This document shows positions 1 through 10,778 of a stretch of 64,000 nt of DNA, piece by piece. Source of the stretch: Streptomyces olivochromogenes (lineage in GTDB: Bacteria > Actinomycetota > Actinomycetes > Streptomycetales > Streptomycetaceae); contig NZ_KQ948453.1 in assembly GCF_001514115.1 (NCBI RefSeq), forward strand, positions 354,659 to 418,658. The letters run 5' to 3'. How positions within the stretch are numbered: the first letter of the stretch is position 1; the number at the start of each line of letters is the position of its first letter. Made by a program: the position numbers and the translations under genes. The notes under the pieces were generated by a model, which saw only the letters and a list, made by a program, of their open reading frames with translations, had not been told where the DNA came from and did no database searches.

Positions 1-2083
<2,083 letters not shown>

Positions 2084-2087
<4 letters not shown>

Positions 2088-3000
2088 GCAATGTGACGCG
2101 GAAACACACCGCACTGCCCAAGGCCCGGATCCTCATCGAGGCACTCCCGTGGCTGACCCGCCACAACGGCAAGACGGTCGTCATCAAGTTCGGCGGAAAC
2201 GCCATGGTGAACGAGGAGCTGAAGGCCGCCTTCGCCCAGGACGTGGTGTTTCTGCGGCAGGCCGGCCTCAAGCCCGTCGTCGTGCACGGCGGCGGCCCGC
2301 AGATCAGCGCCGCCCTCGACCGGCATGGCATCGTCAGCGAGTTCAAGGCGGGCCTGCGCGTCACCACCGAGGACGCCATGGACGTCGTACGCATGGTCCT
2401 GGCCGGTCAGGTGCAGCGTGAGCTGGTCGGACTGCTCAACCAGCACGGACCGCTCGCCGTCGGCATGACCGGCGAGGACGCGCACACCATCACCGCCACC
2501 AAGCATCAGCCCGAGATCGACGGGGAGTTGGTCGACATCGGGCGGGTGGGCGAGATCACCGCGATCGACACGGGCGCGATCGAGGCACTGCTCGCCGACG
2601 GCCGGATCCCGGTCGTCTCCTCGATCGCCCGGAGCCAGGACGACGGACATGTCTACAACGTCAATGCTGATACGGCGGCTGCGGCTCTCGCTGCGGCACT
2701 GGGCGCCGAAACCCTCATGGTCCTCACGGACGTCGAGGGCCTCTACGAGGACTGGCCCGACAGCGACGAGGTGATCAGCCGCCTGACCGCCTCCGAACTG
2801 GAGAAGCTGCTGCCGGAGCTGGCCAGCGGCATGGTGCCGAAGATGGAGGGCTGTCTGCACGCCGTGCGCAACGGCGTCACCACCGCCCGCGTCATCGACG
2901 GCCGGGTCCAGCACTCGATCCTGCTGGAGATCTTCACCGACGAGGGGATCGGCACGATGGTCGTGCCGGACGCACGGCCCGATGAACAGGGGGACGCCGA

Positions 3001-3004
<4 letters not shown>
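2084..3004 (+). CDS. argB: N-acetylglutamate kinase
   Basis: ArgB phosphorylates N-acetylglutamate, the second step of arginine synthesis and usually the arginine feedback-inhibited step. It has 306 residues and the amino-acid-kinase fold motifs: VIKFGGNAM near the N-terminus (phosphate-binding Lys and glycines), VVHGGGPQI, and [12 protein letters not shown] in the nucleotide-binding half. Unlike short enterobacterial kinases it has an N-terminal extension of the type seen in arginine-inhibited, hexameric enzymes, so feedback inhibition is likely (inference). The ATG overlaps the argJ stop (ATGA), and its own TGA overlaps the argD ATG. Confidence 0.97.
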
Positions 3005-4206
<1,202 letters not shown>

Positions 4207-4216
4207 GACGACGACG

Positions 4217-4753
4217 ATGAGCCAGGCGCAGGATCACGAGCACGTCGGGCCTGCCGTGCCGCAGACCCGCACCGCACGCCACCGCCGGATCGTGGACATC
4301 CTCAACCGGCAACCGGTGCGATCCCAGAGCCAGTTGGCGAAGCTCCTCGCCGACGACGGGCTGAGCGTCACGCAGGCGACGCTCTCCCGGGACCTGGACG
4401 AGCTGAACGCGGTGAAGATCCGCAACAACGACGGCGACCTCATCTACGCGGTGCCGAGCGAGGGCGGTTTCCGCACCCCGCGCGCGCCGCTGGGGGAGTC
4501 GGCGAAGGAGGAGCGGATGCGGCGGCTCTCGGCGGAGCTGCTGATCTCCGCGGAGGCGTCCGCGAACCTCGTGGTTCTCCGTACCCCGCCGGGGGCGGCG
4601 CAGTTCCTCGCCTCCGCCATCGACCAGGCCGAGCTGCAGGACATTCTCGGGACGATCGCGGGTGACGACACGTTGCTGCTGATCAGTCGTGACCCGACGG
4701 GTGGGCAGGCTCTGGCCGATCATTTGCTGCGGTTGGCTCAGAACAATCATTGA
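4217..4753 (+). CDS. argR: Arginine repressor
   Basis: ArgR is the hexameric, arginine-dependent repressor of arginine biosynthesis. The 178-residue protein has an N-terminal winged helix (about residues 20-85; [10 protein letters not shown] then [13 protein letters not shown], where SR is the typical recognition-helix pair) and a C-terminal arginine-binding and oligomerisation domain (about 95-178; [12 protein letters not shown] contains the conserved aspartates). It is the last gene of argCJBDR and is closed off by a strong hairpin just downstream. A likely target box is visible at the argG promoter, 10 kb away. The ATG at 4217 has a purine-rich stretch (GAGACGACGACG) in front of it. Confidence 0.96.
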   Translation: MSQAQDHEHVGPAVPQTRTARHRRIVDILNRQPVRSQSQLAKLLADDGLSVTQATLSRDLDELNAVKIRNNDGDLIYAVPSEGGFRTPRAPLGESAKEERMRRLSAELLISAEASANLVVLRTPPGAAQFLASAIDQAELQDILGTIAGDDTLLLISRDPTGGQALADHLLRLAQNNH

Positions 4754-4764
4754 GCTGTACGTCG

Positions 4765-4799
4765 GTGGAGGCGCACCCCGGGTTGGGGTGCGCCTCCAC
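4765..4799. terminator. Strong hairpin between argR and apbE
   Basis: A perfect 15-bp inverted repeat, GTGGAGGCGCACCCC and its complement, with a 5-nt loop. It lies 11 bases after the argR stop and between convergent genes, so it probably ends transcription from both sides. There is no long U tract, which is normal for Streptomyces. Confidence 0.88.
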
Positions 4800-4829
4800 T
4801 TCCGTGTGTTTGAGTTTTGGGTGCGGCCC

Positions 4830-4865
4830 GGTTGTGGCTGGTCGCGCAGTTCCCCGCGCCCCTAA
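4830..4865 (-). repeat. Dispersed intergenic repeat, tail part (inverted)
   Basis: This is the sequence GGTCGCGCAGTTCCCCGCGC with its flanks, the reverse complement of a motif that recurs at 12273, 17698, 21004, 40744, 40855 and 57571. It lies just past the stop of apbE on the minus strand, matching the position of the other copies after gene ends. Confidence 0.7.
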
Positions 4866-4875
4866 AGACGGACAC

Positions 4876-5664
4876 TCACCCCAGGCGCTGTGCCAGGCCC
4901 CCCGTGCACCGCACCTCGTCTCCCGCCGTGATCAGTAAGGCCTCGATGTCGGGGAGGGACTCCAGCCAGGTCAGGCCCTCTCGGGAGCCCATCGCGAAGG
5001 CCGCTGTCGCCCAGGCGTCCACCCAGGTCAGGCGGGGGCCCACCACGGTCACGGCGACCAGGTCGGTGACCGCGGAGCGGCCGGTGCGGGGGTCGACGAT
5101 GTGCGCGCCGCGCTCGGCGGTGCCGGAGGTGGCCACCGACAGTTCGTCGACACCGGCCGCGGAGACCACGGCCGCGAGCGAACCGGGACGCAGCGGGTCC
5201 GAGACGCCGACCCGCCACGGGCGGTGCGTGCCGGGCGCGCCGAGCAGTTGGACGTCGCCGCCGCCGTTCACGCTGACTCCGGTCGCGCCGGCCGCCGCCA
5301 GGTGACGGGCCACGCGCTCGGTCGACCAGCCCTTCACGATCCCCGTCGGGTCGAGCCGGCCCTCGTACGTCGAGCTGAACCAGCCGTCGCTGACCCGCTC
5401 CGCCTCGGCACACAGGCCGAGCACCTCGGCGACCTCCGGATCGCACTCCTCGACCGTCAGCTCACCGCGCGCGAGGCGCGAGATCTGGCTGTCCTCCCGA
5501 TAGGTGCTGAACACCTTGTCCACCCGGTGGAGTTGGGCGACCGCCTCCTCCAACGCGGTCCGCACGGCCTCGGGTTCGCCGCCACGCACGTCGAAGGAGA
5601 AGACGGTGCCCATGACTTCTTCCGCGTGCCGCAGGGCAGGCGGCTCCTGGTCCGGGTCAGCCAC
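4876..5664 (-). CDS. apbE: FAD:protein FMN transferase, ApbE family
   Basis: ApbE enzymes split FAD and attach FMN through a phosphoester bond to a Thr or Ser in an SGAxxT-type motif of extracytoplasmic FMN-binding domains. This 262-residue protein shows family signatures: EEVMGTVFSF near the start, LDPTGIVKGWSTER (substrate/FAD region), VNGGGDVQLLG and VDAWATAAFAMG (Mg-binding Asp region). The GTG start at 5664 is preferred because it overlaps the stop of the upstream FMN-binding gene; an in-frame extension to 5724 runs into that gene. No clear signal peptide is visible, so export, if any, is unclear. The three neighbouring FMN_bind domains are its expected substrates. Confidence 0.93.
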   Translation of the reverse strand: MADPDQEPPALRHAEEVMGTVFSFDVRGGEPEAVRTALEEAVAQLHRVDKVFSTYREDSQISRLARGELTVEECDPEVAEVLGLCAEAERVSDGWFSSTYEGRLDPTGIVKGWSTERVARHLAAAGATGVSVNGGGDVQLLGAPGTHRPWRVGVSDPLRPGSLAAVVSAAGVDELSVATSGTAERGAHIVDPRTGRSAVTDLVAVTVVGPRLTWVDAWATAAFAMGSREGLTWLESLPDIEALLITAGDEVRCTGGLAQRLG

Positions 5665-6481
5665 CGGCCTTGTCCAGGGCCGACTGCAGGGACTGCTTGT
5701 AACCGGTGCTGGTGTAGGTGGCACCGGAGACGGCGTCGATGTTCGCGTTCCCGGCCGCGACCGCCTCCTGGTTGAGCTTGGGCACGGCCAGCGCGGTCTT
5801 CTGGTCGCTCAGCCCGCCCTTGGGCGCCTGCACGGCCTCGGACTTGGTGATCTTTCCGCCGCTGACGGTGATACGGACCTGGACCGCCCCGTACTGGGTC
5901 TGGGCGACGCTTCCGGTGACCGTCTTGGCCTGAGCGGCGGGCGCCTGGGACGAGGAGCCGGCGGAACCGGAGGAGCCCGCACCCGCGGACCCGGTCGATC
6001 CCGCGGAACCGCCGCCGCTCGCCTTGGCCTTGTCGAGGGCCGACTGCAGCGACTTCTTGTATCCGGCGCTCGTGTAGCTGGCACCCGACACCGCGTCGAT
6101 GTTCGCGCTGCCCGCGGCGACGGCCTCCTGGTTCAGCTTGGGCACGGAGGCGTTGCTGACCTCGGTGCTGCGTCCGCCGCTGGGAATCTGGACGACCTCG
6201 GACTTGGTGATCTTTCCGCCGCTGACGGTGATACGGACCTGAACGGGCCCGTACTGGGTCTGCGCGACGTCGCCGGTGACCGTCTTGGCCCCCGTGGACG
6301 ACTGCTGCGCGCTGCCGCCCTGGGGCGACTCCTGTCCCGCCACCGACTGCTGGGGCGCGGCACCCTGTGCCGACGCGGACGCCGGATCGGAGGCGGGCTT
6401 CAGCGACAGCAGCAGGACGATTCCGGACACGGTGGCGGCGCCGGCCAGCACGACACGCCGCAAGGGGTGGCTCTTCTTCAT
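5657..6481 (-). CDS. Membrane-anchored protein with two FMN-binding domains
   Basis: A 274-residue exported protein. It has an N-terminal signal or anchor segment (RRVVLAGAATVSGIVLLLSL, from about residue 9), a Ser/Gln-rich linker, a first FMN_bind domain (about 65-145), a Gly/Ser/Ala-rich linker and a second FMN_bind domain (about 190-272). Each domain carries the flavinylation motif: DAVSGASYTS in the first and DAVSGATYTS in the second, with the acceptor hydroxyl residue at the end. Family knowledge says ApbE attaches FMN there to make a one-electron carrier outside the membrane. A 46-bp stretch is identical in both domains (5836-5881 and 6196-6241), so the duplication is recent or gene-converted. 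It lies between apbE and a ferric-reductase-like gene. Confidence 0.9.
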   Translation of the reverse strand: MKKSHPLRRVVLAGAATVSGIVLLLSLKPASDPASASAQGAAPQQSVAGQESPQGGSAQQSSTGAKTVTGDVAQTQYGPVQVRITVSGGKITKSEVVQIPSGGRSTEVSNASVPKLNQEAVAAGSANIDAVSGASYTSAGYKKSLQSALDKAKASGGGSAGSTGSAGAGSSGSAGSSSQAPAAQAKTVTGSVAQTQYGAVQVRITVSGGKITKSEAVQAPKGGLSDQKTALAVPKLNQEAVAAGNANIDAVSGATYTSTGYKQSLQSALDKAGG

Positions 6482-6500
6482 CGCTCCTGACTCCCGTCGC

Positions 6501-7880
6501 TCACATCTCGAACGACTCGTGATGGATGCGGCGGGCGGGAACCCCCGCGCCGCGCAGTGCTTCGTAGACCTGCTGCGCGAAGCCGGGCGGCCCGCACATG
6601 AAGACGTCGTGGCGGTCGATGTCCGGCAGCTTGCGGCTCAGCGTCTCCGCCGAGATGTCCGGGCGCTCGCCCTCGGGGCTGTTCACCGCGTACATCAGCC
6701 GCGCCCCGCGCTCCTCGGCGATCGCCGCCAGCTCGTCCCACAGGGCCAGGTCCTGGGTGGTGTTGGCCCGGTAGAGCAGCGTCAGGTCGCCCGCCGCGCC
6801 GGGCAGCGTCTCGAACAGCGCCCGCATCGGAGTGATGCCGACCCCGCCCGCCACCAGCAGCACCTTGCCGCGGCTGCGCTTGCCCGCCGTGAGCGCCCCG
6901 TACGGGCCCTCGGCCCAGACGCGGGTGCCGGGCCGCAGGTCGCGCAGCGCCGAGCTGTGGTCGCCGATCGCCTTCACCGTGATGCGCAGCATGTTGGGGC
7001 GGGGCGCCGCCGACAGCGAGTACGGGTGCGAGCTGAGCCGCATGCCCGGCGCCAGGAAGCGCCAGCGGAAGAACTGCCCGGCCTCGGCGCCCATGCGGTG
7101 CAGCTTGCGTCCGCTGATCAGTACCGAGACGATCCCGGGGGTCTCCTCGATCACGGCCTCGACCCGCATCCGGTGCTTCAGGTTCAGCCGGATCGGCGAG
7201 AGGATGCGGTACCAGATCACCAGGGCCGTCACCGACCCGTACAGCCCGTACCAGACCGTCTTGGCGGTCGGTTCGACGGCGAACTCGTTGCCCGTCGACA
7301 GCTGGTGCCAGAACGTCAGGAAGACGGCGGCGTAGGTGAGCAGGTGGATGTGGTACCAGGTGTCGTAGCCCATCCTGCGGCGCACCGGGCCCATGGAGAG
7401 CAGGCCGATCAGGAACAGCAGACCGGTGCCGATCGCCGCCTTGCCCATGTCGGGCAGCTGGTTGATCGAGTCGATGGTCTGCTGCACGATGTCGCCGAAG
7501 CTCTTGCCGGCCTGCAGCGCGTAGCCCCACATGATCAGCACGAGGTGCGCCAGCACCAGGGAGATCGTGTACCGGCCGCTCATGGCGTGCCAACGCGCCA
7601 CCCGGTCCGAGCCCACCCGGCGCTCCAGGGCGGGCACCCGGGCCATCTGCAGGACCACCAGCGCCATCAGATACCCCGCGAGCAGTCCGGTGATCCGGCC
7701 CGCGTTGAGGATCTTGCTGTTGTCGTCGGCGATGGACGGGGTGTTGCTCCACCACAGCCAGATGACCCCGGCCGCGCCCGCCCCGACGGCGAGCAGCAGG
7801 GGGACGGCGGGGGAGCGTCGTGGGCGAATACGGCGCAAGGTCTGGCGCCGCGCGGCGCGGCCACCGGCGATCGTGGACAC
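6501..7880 (-). CDS. Ferric reductase-like transmembrane flavocytochrome
   Basis: A 459-residue membrane oxidoreductase. The N-terminal half (about 25-215) has six hydrophobic segments of the ferric-reductase type with histidines placed to bind haem (RWHAMSGRYTISLVLAHL and YHIHLLTYAAVFLTFWH). The C-terminal half is a ferredoxin-NADP-reductase module: FAD-binding HPYSLSAAP, NAD-binding LLVAGGVGITPMRALFE, and the terminal FMCGPPGF plus HHESFEM. It should carry electrons from NAD(P)H through FAD and haem across the membrane, probably to the covalent FMN of the adjacent protein (inference from order). GTG start with CGGAGGAACC in front. It is a paralogue of the gene at 8471-9841, with nearly identical domain order. 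Confidence 0.92.
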   Translation of the reverse strand: MSTIAGGRAARRQTLRRIRPRRSPAVPLLLAVGAGAAGVIWLWWSNTPSIADDNSKILNAGRITGLLAGYLMALVVLQMARVPALERRVGSDRVARWHAMSGRYTISLVLAHLVLIMWGYALQAGKSFGDIVQQTIDSINQLPDMGKAAIGTGLLFLIGLLSMGPVRRRMGYDTWYHIHLLTYAAVFLTFWHQLSTGNEFAVEPTAKTVWYGLYGSVTALVIWYRILSPIRLNLKHRMRVEAVIEETPGIVSVLISGRKLHRMGAEAGQFFRWRFLAPGMRLSSHPYSLSAAPRPNMLRITVKAIGDHSSALRDLRPGTRVWAEGPYGALTAGKRSRGKVLLVAGGVGITPMRALFETLPGAAGDLTLLYRANTTQDLALWDELAAIAEERGARLMYAVNSPEGERPDISAETLSRKLPDIDRHDVFMCGPPGFAQQVYEALRGAGVPARRIHHESFEM

Positions 7881-7959
7881 GGTTCCTCCGTGGTCGTCCG
7901 TGGGACGGGGCTGGGGAGAGGCCCCTGGCCCAGAGATACGGCGCTCGACGGCCGTGCGT

Positions 7960-8463
7960 TCAGAGGCCTGCCGAGTCCAGTGCCGATTGGAGGGACTGCT
8001 GGTATCCGTCGCTGGTGTACGTGGCCCCCGAGACGGAGTCGATCTGGGCGCTCTGCGCGGCCAGCGCCTCCCTCCTGAGCTGGGGAAGGGCGTAACTGTT
8101 GATCTCCTGGTCCCGTGGGTTGTCCGAGGGATAGGAGACCGCGGTCACATCGGTGATCTTGCCGTTCTTCAGCGTGACGCGCACCTGGACGGGTCCCCAG
8201 CGGGTCTGGATCGTGTCACCGGTGACGGTCTTGGTGCCGGTGCTCCTCGTGCTCCCGGACGAGCCTGCCGAGGAGCTTCCTGAGGTACTTCCCGACGACG
8301 GTGACCGGGAGGGCGACTGGGACTGTCCGGCGGACGACGACGCCTGCGCCACGGTCGGCGCCGTGTGCGGCTTGAGCGACAGCAGCAGGACGAAACCGGT
8401 GACGGTGGTGGCCGCCGCCAGCGTCACCCGGCGCAGCGGACGGTGCTTCTTCAGGGCGTGCAC
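7960..8463 (-). CDS. Membrane-anchored protein with a single FMN-binding domain
   Basis: A 167-residue homologue of the product at 5657-6481 but with one FMN_bind domain. It has an N-terminal signal or anchor (RRVTLAAATTVTGFVLLLSL), a Ser-rich linker (about 35-80) and a C-terminal FMN_bind domain with DSVSGATYTSDG, the expected FMN attachment motif for ApbE. GTG start with GTGAGGTCACC in front. The stop of the upstream flavocytochrome gene is 7 bases away, so the two are cotranscribed. The next gene, at 6501-7880, is another flavocytochrome, so the locus is two reductase-plus-carrier pairs followed by one apbE. Confidence 0.9.
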   Translation of the reverse strand: MHALKKHRPLRRVTLAAATTVTGFVLLLSLKPHTAPTVAQASSSAGQSQSPSRSPSSGSTSGSSSAGSSGSTRSTGTKTVTGDTIQTRWGPVQVRVTLKNGKITDVTAVSYPSDNPRDQEINSYALPQLRREALAAQSAQIDSVSGATYTSDGYQQSLQSALDSAGL

Positions 8464-8470
8464 GGTGACC

Positions 8471-9841
8471 TCACAGCTCGAACGACTCGTGGTGGATACG
8501 GCGGTCGGGGACCCCGGCCGCGCGCAGCGCCCCGTACAGGTCCCGCGCCATGGCGGGCGGACCGCACAGATAGACGTCGTGCCCGGCGAGACCGGGCACG
8601 CAGGCCCGCAGGGAATCGGCGGTGAACCGCGGACGGGTCCCGTCGGCGCCGTTGACCGCGTACAGGACGCGCGCCCCGCGCCACTGCGCTATCGCCTCCA
8701 GCTCGGCGCCGAGCGCGAGGTCCTCGGCCGTGCTCGCCCGGTAGAGCAGCGTCACGTCGCCGGGCCCGCCGGGCAGCGTCTCGAACAGGGCGCGCAGCGG
8801 TGTGATGCCGACGCCGCCGGCGATCAGCAGCGCCTTGCGTCCGGTGTGCCGCTCGGCGGTCAGCGCGCCGTAGGGGCCCTCCGCCCACACCCGGGTGCCG
8901 GGCCGCAGCAGCCCCACGGCGGCACTGTGGTCGCCGAGCGCCTTCACGGTGATCCGCATCCGGTCGGGGCGCGGCGGCGCCGACAGCGAGTACGGCGTCG
9001 AGGTCCACCGCATCCCGTCCGAGAGGAACCGCCAGCGGAAGAACTGTCCGGCCTCGGCGCCGAGCTCGTCCAGCCGCTCCCCGCGTACGACGACGGAGAA
9101 GACCCCGGGTGCCTCGCGGTACACGGACTCCACGCGCAGCTTGTGCCGCAGGTTGAGCCGCACCGGGGCGAGCAGCCGGAACCACACCACCAGCGCCGCC
9201 GTGCCCAGGTAGAGCACGTACCAGGCGGCCTGGGCGGCGGAGTTGCCGACGAAGTCCGAGCCCAGCGCGAGCTGGTGGAAGAAGGTGAGGAACACGGCCA
9301 CGTACGTCAGTAGGTGCAGGTAGTACCAGAACTCGTGGCTGATCCTGCGGCGGGCCGCGCGCGCCGAGGTGATGCCGACCGCGAAGAGGATGAGCGTGCC
9401 GGTCGTGGCCTTGAGCATGTCCGGGTAGTCGAACACCACGCTGAGCGTCTCGTGCACGATGCCCGCCCCGTCCTGGGCGGCGTACCCGAACAGGATCAGC
9501 GTGACATGCGCCACCAGCAGGCTGACCGTGTACCGGCCGGCCATGGCGTGCCAGCGGGCCACCCGGTCGGAGCCGATCCGCCGCTCCAGCAGGGGCACCC
9601 GGGCCATCAGCGCCACGAGCACCGCGCAGCTGTAGCCGCACAGCAGCCCGGCGATCCGCCCGGCGTCCGTCAGCCACCCGGCGAGGCCCACCACCGACCG
9701 CGTGTCGTACCACCACAGGGCGACGACCGCGCCGGCCCCGGCCCACAGCAGGGCCAGCAGGGGTCCGACGGGCGAGGGACGCGGTCGTCCGCGTCCGCGT
9801 GACGGGCGAGGGACCGCTGTCCGCTCGTACACCGTGGTCAT
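8471..9841 (-). CDS. Ferric reductase-like transmembrane flavocytochrome (second copy)
   Basis: A 456-residue paralogue of the product at 6501-7880. It has a ferric-reductase-like membrane domain with haem-type histidines (RWHAMAGRYTVSLLVAHVTL; YYLHLLTYVAVFLTFFH), then FAD-binding TPYSLSAPP and NAD-binding ALLIAGGVGITPLRALFE, and ends with HHESFEL. It is the first gene of the five-gene minus-strand set. The ATG at 9841 is chosen over an in-frame ATG 45 bases upstream because GGAAGGAC lies 6-8 bases before it. The divergent promoter region shared with the two-component system carries three repeat-type operators, so this operon is probably their target. Confidence 0.91.
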   Translation of the reverse strand: MTTVYERTAVPRPSRGRGRPRPSPVGPLLALLWAGAGAVVALWWYDTRSVVGLAGWLTDAGRIAGLLCGYSCAVLVALMARVPLLERRIGSDRVARWHAMAGRYTVSLLVAHVTLILFGYAAQDGAGIVHETLSVVFDYPDMLKATTGTLILFAVGITSARAARRRISHEFWYYLHLLTYVAVFLTFFHQLALGSDFVGNSAAQAAWYVLYLGTAALVVWFRLLAPVRLNLRHKLRVESVYREAPGVFSVVVRGERLDELGAEAGQFFRWRFLSDGMRWTSTPYSLSAPPRPDRMRITVKALGDHSAAVGLLRPGTRVWAEGPYGALTAERHTGRKALLIAGGVGITPLRALFETLPGGPGDVTLLYRASTAEDLALGAELEAIAQWRGARVLYAVNGADGTRPRFTADSLRACVPGLAGHDVYLCGPPAMARDLYGALRAAGVPDRRIHHESFEL

Positions 9842-9884
9842 ATGTCCGTCCTTCCGGCTGTCCGGGAGGAAACTGTGCTTCGGC

Positions 9885-9979
9885 AACTTCTGAGCAGCCT
9901 CTGAATGGGCGCTCTCGTCGCGGATTCACAGGAAACGCAGAGCGGCGCACGCGGCCCACTCAGAGGAAACTCAGAGGCG
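9885..9979. promoter_or_regulatory. Three tandem 11-bp repeat operators in a divergent promoter region
   Basis: Three 22-bp sites, each two 11-bp direct repeats: ATTCACAGGAA + ACGCAGAGCGG (9924-9945), ACTCAGAGGAA + ACTCAGAGGCG (9958-9979), and the reverse-strand site ATTCAGAGGCT + GCTCAGAAGTT (9907 down to 9886). An 11-bp period, one helix turn, is the usual layout for OmpR/PhoB-family regulators, and such a regulator is encoded just downstream. Two sites face the regulator gene and one faces the flavin operon. Confidence 0.7.
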
Positions 9980-10025
9980 GGAGGGGTGCTGCCGGCTCCG
10001 GCGAGGGGTGATCCTGGAAGACGAC

Positions 10026-10778
10026 ATGAACACTCCCCGCTCCCGAGGCACCGGCCTGCCCGCGCTCACCCGCCCCGACGGCACCCCCGTACGCGTCCTG
10101 GTCGTCGACGACGATCCCGACCTGGCCGAGGTGCTCTCCGGCGCCCTGCGCTACGAGGGCTGGGAGGTCCGGACGGCGGGCGACGGGGCCTCGGCCGTCA
10201 CCGAGGCGCGCGAGCTGATGCCGGACGCCGTCGTCCTCGACGTGATGCTCCCGGACACCGACGGCTTCGCCGTGCTGCGCACCCTGCACACCGTGCACCC
10301 CGAGGTCTGTGTGCTCTTCCTCACCGCGCGGGACGCCGTCGAGGACCGCATCGCGGGCATCACCGCGGGCGGCGACGACTACGTGACCAAGCCGTTCAGC
10401 CTGGAGGAGGTCATCGCCCGGCTGCGCGGCCTGCTGCGCCGCGCGGGCATGGCCCGGCAACTGGACGAGGGCCCGCGCCTGACCGTCGGCGACCTCGTGA
10501 TGGACGAGGAGGCCCGCGAGGTGACCCGGGGCGGCGAGCTGGTCGAGTTGTCGCCGACCGAGTTCGAACTGCTGCGCTTCCTGATGCGCAACCCGCGCCG
10601 GGTGCTCAGCAAGGCGCAGATCCTCGACCGCGTCTGGTCCTACGACTTCGGCGGCCAGGCTCATGTCGTGGAGCTGTACATCTCGTACCTGCGCAAGAAG
10701 GTGGACGCGGGCCGCGAGCCCATGATCCACACGGTGCGGGGCGCCGGGTATGTGATCAAGCCGGTGACCGGACGATGA
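10026..10778 (+). CDS. OmpR-family response regulator
   Basis: A 250-residue regulator. The receiver domain (about 25-140) has the acidic pocket VVDDDPDLAEVL, phospho-acceptor Asp in AVVLDVMLPDTDG and the conserved Lys in DYVTKPFS. The C-terminal winged helix (about 155-245) has LSPTEFELLRFLMRNPRRVLS and YISYLRKKVD. ATG at 10026 is preferred over the GTG at 10008 because GGAAG precedes it at normal distance. Its stop overlaps the ATG of the kinase gene in ATGA. It probably controls the divergent flavin electron-transfer operon and its own operon through the three 22-bp sites upstream (inference). Confidence 0.93.
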   Translation: MNTPRSRGTGLPALTRPDGTPVRVLVVDDDPDLAEVLSGALRYEGWEVRTAGDGASAVTEARELMPDAVVLDVMLPDTDGFAVLRTLHTVHPEVCVLFLTARDAVEDRIAGITAGGDDYVTKPFSLEEVIARLRGLLRRAGMARQLDEGPRLTVGDLVMDEEAREVTRGGELVELSPTEFELLRFLMRNPRRVLSKAQILDRVWSYDFGGQAHVVELYISYLRKKVDAGREPMIHTVRGAGYVIKPVTGR

